Origin: an uncultured Desulfobulbaceae bacterium
GTDB taxonomy: Bacteria > Desulfobacterota > Desulfobulbia > Desulfobulbales > Desulfobulbaceae
NCBI GenBank assembly: GCA_945787305.1
Contig: CALZIH010000144.1
Location: 1-11,855, forward strand
DNA length: 11,855 nucleotides
Direction of reading: 5' to 3'
The notes beneath the pieces are model-generated. The model was not told the DNA's origin, did no database searches, and was given only the letters and a program-made list of their open reading frames with translations. Below are positions 5,808 to 11,855 of the stretch, one piece after another. The number at the start of each line of letters is the position of its first letter. Position 1 is the stretch's first letter. A program made the translations under genes and the position numbers.

Positions 5808-7202
5808 ATGCCAATGCCGGATACTATCCTGATCATAGACGATGAACCGTCGATTCGAGATACCCTGTCCGGCATCCTTACCGATGAGGGATTCCATGCC
5901 TTGACCGCAGCCTCTGCCGAGGAGGGCTTGGTCCTCCTGGAAAAAGAAGACATCCAGCTCGTCCTGCTTGACATCTGGATGCCCGGCATGGATGGCCTGG
6001 AGGCACTGACCGTCATCAAAAAACGTTTTGAGCAGCCGGTCATCATGATCTCAGGACACGGTACCATCGAAACCGCTGTTCAGGCCACGCACAAAGGTGC
6101 TTTTGATTTTATCGAAAAACCCCTTTCCTATGATAAAATCATCCTGGCCATCAACAACGGCCTCCGGGTCGCCCACCTGGAACAGGAAAACAGACTGCTA
6201 CGGGCTTCAACTCCTGAACATCCGGAAATAACCGGTAACTCACCTGCTGTTAATCGCCTTAAAGAACAGATTGAATTGGTGGCACCAACGGATGCATCGG
6301 TTTTGATTCTTGGTGGACACGGCACAGGTAAAGAACTGGTCGCGCAAACCATTCATCGCAAATCTAACCGCAATGCCCGACCCCTGGTTGAAGTCAACTG
6401 CGCGGCCATCCCTGAAGACCTGATTGAATCGGAATTATTCGGCCATGAGAAAGGTTCGTTTACAGGGGCCACAGAAAAACGACAGGGAAAATTCGACCAG
6501 GCCAATGGCGGCTCTCTCTTTCTCGATGAAATCGGTGACATGAGTCTGAAGAGCCAGGCCAAGGTATTACGCATTCTTCAGGAACAACGCTTTGAACGGG
6601 TGGGGGGCTCAAGGACAATTCATGTTGATGTCCGTATCCTTGCGGCAACCAATAAAAACCTGGAAGAAGAAATCACTGCCGGCACCTTTCGTGCCGACCT
6701 CTTCTACAGACTCAATGTCGTGCCTATCAATGTACCTGATCTCATTGACCGCCGTGAAGACATCCCCCTACTCCTTGAAGACTTCCTGATGCAGTTCAGA
6801 AGAAAAGGATTGGGAAAAAAGGAATTCACCCCCGAAGCAGTCGATCTGTTTACACAGCATCACTGGCCGGGAAATGTACGTGAGTTAAAGAATATGGTGG
6901 AACGACTACTGATCATGACATCGGAATCCGTCATCAGGCCCGAAGCAATTCATCTGTTCCTCGGCAGAACAACCAAAAAAGCCGAACCCGCGTCCTTTGA
7001 TAGCAGGACACCCGATTACCGTCATCTTAATTTCAAAGAAGCGCGTAAGCAGTTTGAACATGATTACCTGAAAGCGCGACTGGTGGAAAATGAAGGTAAT
7101 ATTTCACGGACCGCACAGCAGGTAGGCATGGAGCGAAGTCACCTCCATAAAAAAGTCAAGTCCCTGGCGATAGAACTCAACTCGAACGATGAAGGGCAGT
7201 AA
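5808..7202 (+). CDS. ntrX: NtrX-type sigma54-dependent response regulator
   Basis: This 464-residue protein has an N-terminal receiver domain (about 5-120; acidic pocket D11/D12, phospho-accepting D55 in LLDIWMPGMDG, and K104 in EKP). A central AAA+ sigma54-activation domain follows (about 140-385), with Walker A GGHGTGKE (169-176), a GSFTGA loop at 216-221 (usual GAFTGA with A to S), and Walker B GSLFLDEIGD (235-244). The C-terminal Fis-type helix-turn-helix (431-453) reads NISRTAQQVGMERSHLHKKV; the MERSHLHKK ending is characteristic of NtrX rather than NtrC. It should activate sigma54 promoters when phosphorylated by the adjacent NtrY-type kinase. The GSFTGA change is conservative and keeps the Phe and Thr needed for sigma54 contact. 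Two nearby ATGs (5808, 5814) are possible starts and neither has a good ribosome binding site. With the kinase gene broken, its phosphorylation may be lost or come from another kinase. Targets cannot be told from this window. Confidence 0.9.
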   Translation: MPMPDTILIIDDEPSIRDTLSGILTDEGFHALTAASAEEGLVLLEKEDIQLVLLDIWMPGMDGLEALTVIKKRFEQPVIMISGHGTIETAVQATHKGAFDFIEKPLSYDKIILAINNGLRVAHLEQENRLLRASTPEHPEITGNSPAVNRLKEQIELVAPTDASVLILGGHGTGKELVAQTIHRKSNRNARPLVEVNCAAIPEDLIESELFGHEKGSFTGATEKRQGKFDQANGGSLFLDEIGDMSLKSQAKVLRILQEQRFERVGGSRTIHVDVRILAATNKNLEEEITAGTFRADLFYRLNVVPINVPDLIDRREDIPLLLEDFLMQFRRKGLGKKEFTPEAVDLFTQHHWPGNVRELKNMVERLLIMTSESVIRPEAIHLFLGRTTKKAEPASFDSRTPDYRHLNFKEARKQFEHDYLKARLVENEGNISRTAQQVGMERSHLHKKVKSLAIELNSNDEGQ

Positions 7203-7212
7203 TCAAAGCCGA

Positions 7213-7333
7213 CTTCGTCAATGTCGGTGTCGTAAAAAACCTCGCCACCGACGGCGGTTAGGGTATAATTCATTGGAGTTATCTACATTGCAAACGACGA
7301 CTTGGGCTTTTTAAGAGTCCATCATGGTTGAAG
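7213..7333. repeat. Degenerate inverted-repeat element in the ntrX-hemB spacer
   Basis: The 29 bases at 7213-7241 and the 29 bases at 7305-7333 are imperfect inverted copies of each other: 20 of 29 positions agree when one arm is reverse-complemented, with both arms containing a T5-6 run followed by A-x-G-A. Between them lies a GC-rich imperfect hairpin (CCACCGACGGCGG, 7245-7257). The layout is like a small non-coding element with terminal inverted repeats (MITE-like) that has decayed. No protein or target duplication is seen. The rest of the 7203-7446 spacer holds a CCTAAAATTTAGG palindrome (7406-7418) and a weak promoter-like pair (TTGCAA 7335-7340, TACATA 7358-7363) for hemB. Confidence 0.35.
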
Positions 7334-7446
7334 GTTGCAAAAGTAATGTAGAAGCAATACATAAAATTTGTACAACAGAGAAAACGTATTCAATACAATG
7401 GATGCCCTAAAATTTAGGCTGTCCGTATACAACTAGAGGTGTTTTC

Positions 7447-8427
7447 ATGGTTTTTCCAGAATACCGGCCCCGCCGGATGCGACAGAATGATACTCTACGG
7501 GCCATGATCCGTGAAACCAGACTTTCACCGGACCAGATGATTTATCCACTCTTTGTCATGCCCGGCAAAGGGAAGAGAGAGGAGGTATCTTCCATGCCCG
7601 GAGTTTTCCGGTTATCCGTCGATCAGCTGCAGAAAGAGGCACAGGCCTGCATGGAAGTCGGTGTCAACTCGGTCATCCTGTTCGGCCTGCCGGAGAAAAA
7701 AGATGCCATGGGCTCCGGGGCCCATGCCAAGGACGGTATAGTGCAACGGGCGATCCGCGAGCTGAAGAATAGCGCACCGGAAATGAACGTGGTAACCGAT
7801 GTCTGTCTGTGCGAATACACCGATCACGGCCATTGCGGATGTCTGATCGGAAACGAAGTAGACAATGACACCACCTTGGAACTCCTTGCAAGAACAGCAT
7901 TATCACACGCACAGGCAGGCGCTGACATGGTTGCCCCCTCAGACATGATGGATGGCCGAGTCAGCGAGATCCGTACCACGCTTGATGAAAATAACTTTCA
8001 CATGGTGCCGATAATGTCCTACGCGGTCAAGTATGCCTCAGCTTTTTATGGCCCGTTCCGGGACGCTGCTGACTGTGCTCCGCAATTCGGCGATCGACGC
8101 AGTTATCAAATGGATCCGGCCAACAGCCGTGAGGCAATGCGGGAGGCCACGCTCGACGTGGATGAAGGGGCTGATATCCTGATGGTCAAGCCGGCTGTTG
8201 CCTATCTTGATATTATCAGTCGCCTCCGTGACGAGTTTGATTTACCGGTGGCGGCGTACCATGTCAGTGGTGAATATGCCATGATTAAAGCGGCTGCGGA
8301 AAAGGGTTGGATAGACGGTGACCGGGTCATGGCCGAGACCCTGCTCTCCATCCGCAGGGCAGGCGCAGATATCATTCTCACGTATTTTGCCAAAGACATG
8401 GCCCGTCTCTTACAGCAACAGGGGTAG
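7447..8427 (+). CDS. hemB: Porphobilinogen synthase (delta-aminolevulinic acid dehydratase)
   Basis: HemB condenses two 5-aminolevulinate molecules to porphobilinogen, an early cytoplasmic step of tetrapyrrole synthesis (haem, sirohaem, cobalamin). The 326-residue protein has the normal family length and opening (PEYRPRRMRQN). The zinc-binding triad is present: C120, C122 and C130 in DVCLCEYTDHGHCG, marking the zinc-dependent rather than the magnesium-only type. The two active-site lysines are K195 in MSYAVKYASAFYGPFRD and K248 (Schiff base) in ILMVKPA. AGAGGTG five to seven bases before the ATG supports the start. It follows ntrX by 244 bases and probably has its own transcription unit, ending at the terminator at 8485-8516. 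Supply of tetrapyrrole fits the cobalamin need of the nrdJ product nearby, but there is no direct regulatory link visible. Confidence 0.97.
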   Translation: MVFPEYRPRRMRQNDTLRAMIRETRLSPDQMIYPLFVMPGKGKREEVSSMPGVFRLSVDQLQKEAQACMEVGVNSVILFGLPEKKDAMGSGAHAKDGIVQRAIRELKNSAPEMNVVTDVCLCEYTDHGHCGCLIGNEVDNDTTLELLARTALSHAQAGADMVAPSDMMDGRVSEIRTTLDENNFHMVPIMSYAVKYASAFYGPFRDAADCAPQFGDRRSYQMDPANSREAMREATLDVDEGADILMVKPAVAYLDIISRLRDEFDLPVAAYHVSGEYAMIKAAAEKGWIDGDRVMAETLLSIRRAGADIILTYFAKDMARLLQQQG

Positions 8428-8484
8428 GCCCTGAACAAACGGCCGTGTCCAAGGGAGGATCACCGGGAACGAGCACGCAAAACC

Positions 8485-8516
8485 AGCCGGACGACATTGT
8501 CCGGCTTCTTTCTTTT
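8485..8516 (+). terminator. Intrinsic terminator of hemB
   Basis: A perfect 8-bp stem AGCCGGAC / GTCCGGCT with a six-base loop (GACATT) is followed by TCTTTCTTTT. It lies 57 bases after the hemB stop, between the convergent hemB and VanZ-family genes. The reverse strand has only a weak GGTTTTG after the stem, so termination of the leftward operon here is possible but less convincing. Confidence 0.85.
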
Positions 8517-8537
8517 CGGTGCAATAAGGAAAAAATT

Positions 8538-8939
8538 TCAGGAATGATGAAGCAGAGATCGTTTGCAGCTGACCCCAGAGAGTTTTAACCAGAGAGATAC
8601 CACTATTACGGCTCCGATTGTGTCGGCGGCAACATCCCAGGCACTGGGAAACCTTCCGGGAATAAAGGATTGGTGCCACTCATCGCTAAGACCATAGGCA
8701 AAGCAAAACAGAATCACCAGCATGCCGATACGGCAGGGATTTTGACGAATCATTTTTCCTGGAAGAGCAAAGAGAGCAGTTGCAGCGAGAATCCCGTAGA
8801 CCAGCATGTGGAGAATTTTATCAATGTTCACCACCTCCGGCAGCTCGAAGGTGTCTCCCGGCTGATGGGAAAGAAAAAATATCGTCCCCATGACAACAAA
8901 CATGGGGACAAGGCGATAGTAATGCCACCCGTGTGCCAT
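8538..8939 (-). CDS. VanZ-family integral membrane protein
   Basis: This 133-residue protein has four likely membrane helices (about 8-25, 43-60, 70-86, 101-119). It carries the conserved polar pattern of the VanZ family: D40-K41 and H44 at the second helix (IDKILHMLVYG), then SDEWHQSFIPGR (85-96) and D102/D106 in SAWDVAADTIGA. VanZ of Enterococcus gives low-level teicoplanin resistance, but most members of this family are of unknown function, and antibiotic resistance should not be inferred. The start lies seven bases after the SEC-C gene with no ribosome binding site, which suggests translational coupling; the chosen ATG gives the usual short N terminus before the first helix. It is the last gene of the nrdJ-SEC-C-VanZ leftward group. 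Confidence 0.88.
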   Translation of the reverse strand: MAHGWHYYRLVPMFVVMGTIFFLSHQPGDTFELPEVVNIDKILHMLVYGILAATALFALPGKMIRQNPCRIGMLVILFCFAYGLSDEWHQSFIPGRFPSAWDVAADTIGAVIVVSLWLKLSGVSCKRSLLHHS

Positions 8940-8946
8940 GGAACAA

Positions 8947-9474
8947 TCAGGCAGGTGCCGAGTCGGTAGAGTTATCTGAATCCAGATGTACCTGGTCCAA
9001 CATTTCCCTGGTATACCGTTTGTAGATTCGTTTTATGGCCGCATTAATCTGCTGGGTCGGGGCAAGCGTAAGCTCATTCTCCTGCTTATCGGCATAGGCG
9101 GTTAAGTACAAACGTTTGTTGCGAAGAGCATAGGTGTGACTCCAATTGATCTCAATGGTCTCTGGATTTTCATCAAGCTCAATCGCAACGGCTTCCCCAG
9201 CCATGGCCACCTGAACGGCATCGCTATCAGTCACTTCCAGCACCCATGCATCGCCGGCCGAATCGCTGAAAAACACGAACACTCCCAATTCGCGCAAGAC
9301 TTCCTCTTTTTTCGCTGCCGCAGCCTGAATCTTTTCGATTTCTCCCATCAGGGAAATCTTCATCTGCGCCATGGGAGTGACTTGCTGTCCGCTCCGTACC
9401 AAGGAGAGACAACAGTGCTTATATTTTTTCCCGGAACCACAGGAGCACGGTTGATTCCTGCCTATTTTACCCAT
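8947..9474 (-). CDS. SEC-C metal-binding domain protein
   Basis: This 175-residue protein has an N-terminal SEC-C zinc-binding motif, GRNQPCSCGSGKKYKHCC (residues 5-22), with the C-x-C-x8-C-C ligands C10, C12, C21 and C22. The same motif ends SecA and occurs in many small proteins, where it binds zinc. A helical segment follows (about 35-65), then an alpha-beta region with WVLEVTDSDAVQVAMAGEAVAIEL (76-99), which I do not recognise as a named domain. It ends in an Asp/Ser-rich tail. There is no signal peptide, so it is likely cytoplasmic. The ribosome binding site is weak (GGA about 12 bases upstream). It lies 61 bases after nrdJ and 7 bases before the VanZ gene, probably in one operon. Function unknown. 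Confidence 0.85.
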   Translation of the reverse strand: MGKIGRNQPCSCGSGKKYKHCCLSLVRSGQQVTPMAQMKISLMGEIEKIQAAAAKKEEVLRELGVFVFFSDSAGDAWVLEVTDSDAVQVAMAGEAVAIELDENPETIEINWSHTYALRNKRLYLTAYADKQENELTLAPTQQINAAIKRIYKRYTREMLDQVHLDSDNSTDSAPA

Positions 9475-9535
9475 TGCTATTTTTCCAGATTAAAAAAGTT
9501 GCTGTGAAATAAAGAACTGCAAACGTTATCATCCA

Positions 9536-11707
9536 TTATGAACACTTGGAATATCCACAATCCCGGCAGGTCTCGCACCCTTCCTCAAAGACCAGTTTCC
9601 CTGTACATTCGGGACATTTTGATGCAAAACCATGTTGTGTTCCAGCCATGAACGATTTCAACAGCTTACCAAGCTGAGCGGGCAAGTCAAGCATGTGACC
9701 GCTGGAACGATCAAGCTGCTTAATGACCTCGTCCATGGGGATCTGGTAACGCAGGGCCAGCGATACCAAGCGGCAGGTGGTTGTCCACATGGTCGACTTA
9801 TCCTTGAGGTCAACACGGTTATCAAAGGGGAATTTAGCAAAAACCTCCATCGGATTTTCATAATCATCAAAACAGACAATAAGATAGATGGTATTGCCGT
9901 TGGCATCTTTGAGACGATAGCGTTTGGCGCTGAGCACATCGGGTAAATCTTTTTTCTCGACAATACCGGTTGATGAAACCAGCGCTGTTTTGTCATCATC
10001 AGATGATCCTGTTTTCAATACCTGATGTTCCCTGGAACCATCGCGATAGACCGTCAATCCTTTGCAGCCAAGATCAAAACCCAGCATGTAGGAAAAACGA
10101 ACATCATCTTTGGTTGCACTTGCGGGCAGGTTAATGGTTTTACTGATCGACGAATCCACTCCGTTTGTCTGCAGGGCTCCCTGCATTTTAATATGTTGTT
10201 CAGGACTTACATCCTGGGCGGTACGAAAAACCTCCTGCCACTTTTCAGGGATATCGTCATGACCGATGACCGTTCCTGAATCGGCAACATTTTTCATCAA
10301 CTCGTCAGAGTAAAAACCATGCTCCCTGGCAATGGTTTCAAAATGCTTGTTGACCATGAAAAAACGGTCGCCATCCATAACGTTCTTTTCGGCGACAATG
10401 GAAAAGTACGGTTCGCAGCCTGAGGCACAATCTGCAACCATGGAAACCGTTCCGGTTGGTTGAATCGAGGTCAGGGCCGCGTTTCTCCTGGCAGGATAAT
10501 CGTTGCTTTCCGCATCATAGGCGGGGAACGATCCTTTTAACTCTGCCAGCTCTTCGGATGTTTTTTCGGCTTCGTGACGGATAAAGCGCATGATCTCGGC
10601 AGATGTCTGCCGCCCTTCTTCAGAGGAGTAGGGAAGCTCCAGCTGAATAAGCATATCATGCAGGCCCATGATCCCGAGACCGACCTTTCTGGTCTTTTGT
10701 GTCATCTCCGCGATTTCAGGGATGGGAAATCGATTACAGTCAATGACGTTGTCTAAAAAACGGACGGCAAGACGCACGGTCTGTTCCAATCGGGGCCAAT
10801 CAACGGCATCATCCTTTACATACTGTCCCAGATTGATCGAGCCGAGATTACAGGATTCATAAGGAAGCAGCCATTGCTCGCCGCACGGATTAGTTGCCTC
10901 AAATCGACCGAGCTGAGGAGTGGAGTTGGCTCGGTTTGCCGCGTCGATAAACAACACACCGGGCTCGCCGTTATGCCAGGCGAGATCGACAATCTCATCA
11001 AACACTTTTCCGGCATGCAAACGTTCAACAACCTTACCGTTTGAGGGATCAATCAAATCATATTCCTGATCGCTACGAACAGCCTCCATAAATTGGTCTG
11101 TTATGGCGACGCTGAAGTTAAAATTGGTGAACCGATTCTGATCTTCTTTGGCATGGATAAAATCAATGATGTCAGGATGATCAACACGCAACACCCCCAT
11201 GTTGGCACCACGTCTTTTACCTCCCTGCTTTATGGTTTCGGTGGCAGCATCAAACACGGCAGCAAAGGAAAGCGGCCCGGAGGCGACGCCCTGGGTTGAC
11301 TGGACAGCAGAATTCTTTGCTCGCAGGCGTGAAAACGAATACCCGGTGCCACCGCCTGTCTTGTGAACCAGGGCACCATTGCGTATGGATGTAAAGATAC
11401 CGTCCATGGAGTCATCAATGGGGAGGACAAAACAGGCGGACAATTGACCGAGATCCGTACCTGCATTCATAAGACAGGGGGAATTGGGCAGGAAATCGAG
11501 ATGATAAATCATATTGAAAAAGCTATCGCGAAGAACGCTATAATCATCATACTCCTGATCCACTGCTGCTACGGCATCTGCAACACGGCGACAAAGCGAC
11601 TCCCAGTCTTCCGATGGGACGCCGTCCTTGCTCTTAAGATAGTAACGTCGGGCAAGCACCGTTTCAGCCGTATCAGTCAACACCTGTTTCACCATATCTC
11701 TGGTCAT
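9536..11707 (-). CDS. nrdJ: Class II (adenosylcobalamin-dependent) ribonucleoside-diphosphate reductase
   Basis: NrdJ reduces ribonucleotides to deoxyribonucleotides using a radical generated from adenosylcobalamin, without need for oxygen. Numbered from the ATG at 11707 (723 residues), the sequence shows FLPNSPCLMNAG (72-83) and SACFVLPI with a redox Cys near 92. KTGGGTGYSFSRLR lies near 116-129. The active site NPCGEQ has the thiyl-radical Cys near 275 and Glu near 277, and the second redox Cys is near 286 (ESCNLGS). Also seen are QPTGTVSMVADCASGCEP (416-433), a TSCPD-type domain near 590-690, and the C-terminal Cys cluster CPEC...EEGCETCRDCGYSKC, used for reactivation by thioredoxin-like partners. 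The frame can be extended five codons to a GTG at 11722, but the ATG is preceded by GGAAGGGGGG at good spacing and is preferred. Control by NrdR is suggested by boxes upstream. Confidence 0.97.
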   Translation of the reverse strand: MTRDMVKQVLTDTAETVLARRYYLKSKDGVPSEDWESLCRRVADAVAAVDQEYDDYSVLRDSFFNMIYHLDFLPNSPCLMNAGTDLGQLSACFVLPIDDSMDGIFTSIRNGALVHKTGGGTGYSFSRLRAKNSAVQSTQGVASGPLSFAAVFDAATETIKQGGKRRGANMGVLRVDHPDIIDFIHAKEDQNRFTNFNFSVAITDQFMEAVRSDQEYDLIDPSNGKVVERLHAGKVFDEIVDLAWHNGEPGVLFIDAANRANSTPQLGRFEATNPCGEQWLLPYESCNLGSINLGQYVKDDAVDWPRLEQTVRLAVRFLDNVIDCNRFPIPEIAEMTQKTRKVGLGIMGLHDMLIQLELPYSSEEGRQTSAEIMRFIRHEAEKTSEELAELKGSFPAYDAESNDYPARRNAALTSIQPTGTVSMVADCASGCEPYFSIVAEKNVMDGDRFFMVNKHFETIAREHGFYSDELMKNVADSGTVIGHDDIPEKWQEVFRTAQDVSPEQHIKMQGALQTNGVDSSISKTINLPASATKDDVRFSYMLGFDLGCKGLTVYRDGSREHQVLKTGSSDDDKTALVSSTGIVEKKDLPDVLSAKRYRLKDANGNTIYLIVCFDDYENPMEVFAKFPFDNRVDLKDKSTMWTTTCRLVSLALRYQIPMDEVIKQLDRSSGHMLDLPAQLGKLLKSFMAGTQHGFASKCPECTGKLVFEEGCETCRDCGYSKCS

Positions 11708-11756
11708 ACGCCCCCCTTCCACCAGATTAAAATTCTAAAATGACCTTGATAACACC

Positions 11757-11785
11757 AAAAAATCCTGGCACACTCAACGCCAGGA
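11757..11785 (-). terminator. Terminator-like hairpin in the nrdJ leader
   Basis: On the reverse strand a perfect 7-bp stem TCCTGGC / GCCAGGA with a nine-base loop is followed directly by six T. It stands 49 bases before the nrdJ ATG and just after the expected transcription start of the promoter at 11793-11821. It can be read as a leader attenuator of nrdJ or as the terminator of a gene beyond the window edge. Confidence 0.65.
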
Positions 11786-11792
11786 CTAAACC

Positions 11793-11821
11793 CTTATAAC
11801 ACAACATATAGAGGGGTTCAA
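11793..11821 (-). promoter_or_regulatory. Sigma70-type promoter for nrdJ
   Basis: The reverse strand has TTGAAC (-35, 11816-11821), a 17-base spacer and TATAAG (-10, 11793-11798), matching consensus at 4 of 6 and 5 of 6 positions. Transcription would start near 11786, giving a leader of about 80 bases before nrdJ. The NrdR-like boxes overlap it. A weaker -10 (TAGAAT, 11732-11737) lies after the hairpin. Confidence 0.55.
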
Positions 11822-11846
11822 ATGTTTTCTGTCCTACATGTTGTAT
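11799..11846. promoter_or_regulatory. Pair of NrdR-box-like operators upstream of nrdJ
   Basis: Two 16-bp sites resemble the NrdR consensus acaCwAtATaTwGtgt: ACACAACATATAGAGG at 11799-11814 (13 of 16 by my count) and GTCCTACATGTTGTAT at 11831-11846 (about 10 of 16, with the core well kept). They are 32 bp apart, about three helical turns, the usual arrangement for cooperative NrdR binding. Box 1 lies between the -10 and -35 and box 2 just upstream of the -35, so bound repressor would block the promoter. The same bases make an 11-bp inverted repeat with one mismatch (11801-11811 with 11834-11844). Confidence 0.65.
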
Positions 11847-11855
11847 TTTTATAAA

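Noticed and set aside
7209..7226. Hairpin CCGAC...GTCGG after ntrX as a terminator
   Set aside because: The stem has only five pairs and is followed by an A run rather than a T run on the transcribed strand.
11822..11854. Ten-codon rightward mini-ORF with GAGGGG upstream
   Set aside because: It lies within the promoter and NrdR-box region of nrdJ on the opposite strand and has no other support, so it is likely chance.
11708..11855. Adenosylcobalamin riboswitch upstream of nrdJ
   Set aside because: The leader is too short (about 80 bases) and I see no B12-box-like conserved segment; only a simple hairpin is present.

Overview
The window (about 11.9 kb) looks like chromosomal DNA from an anaerobic deltaproteobacterium (Desulfobacterota), most likely a sulfate- or sulfur-metabolising relative of the Desulfobulbaceae. 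This rests on gene content, not on a marker gene: small NifX/MTH1175-like proteins beside DUF134 and DUF302 genes, a DUF4390-NtrY-NtrX cluster, a zinc-type HemB, and a cobalamin-dependent (oxygen-independent) class II ribonucleotide reductase. No tRNA, rRNA, CRISPR array or transposase gene was seen.

Left part (1-2700, all genes leftward): a compact module of DUF302 protein, NifX-like protein, DUF134 helix-turn-helix protein, a cysteine-free ACR3/BASS-type membrane transporter, and the start of a second NifX-like protein cut by the window edge. A strong sigma70-type promoter precedes the DUF302 gene, with a palindrome directly after the -10 element. A near-identical palindrome lies upstream of the truncated second NifX-like gene. 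Together they suggest one repressor controlling both ends of the module. The function of the module is not known; handling of a metal, metalloid or metal cofactor is a guess.

Middle part (2956-7202, rightward): an exported DUF4390 protein, a membrane sensor histidine kinase of the NtrY type, and its sigma54-activating NtrX-type response regulator. The kinase reading frame is broken inside the HAMP linker. About 20 HAMP residues are missing and the frame shifts at a short sequence that reads sensibly in both frames, so this looks like a deletion between short direct repeats (or an assembly error).

Right part: a 244-base spacer holding a degenerate inverted-repeat element, then hemB (porphobilinogen synthase, tetrapyrrole synthesis) with a clear intrinsic terminator. 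Converging on it are three leftward genes: nrdJ (class II ribonucleotide reductase), a SEC-C zinc-finger protein and a VanZ-family membrane protein. Upstream of nrdJ is a sigma70-like promoter carrying two NrdR-box-like palindromes 32 bp apart, followed at once by a terminator-like hairpin in the leader. This suggests repression by NrdR plus possible premature termination. HemB products feed cobalamin synthesis and NrdJ needs adenosylcobalamin, but the two genes are on opposite strands and nothing in the sequence links their control.
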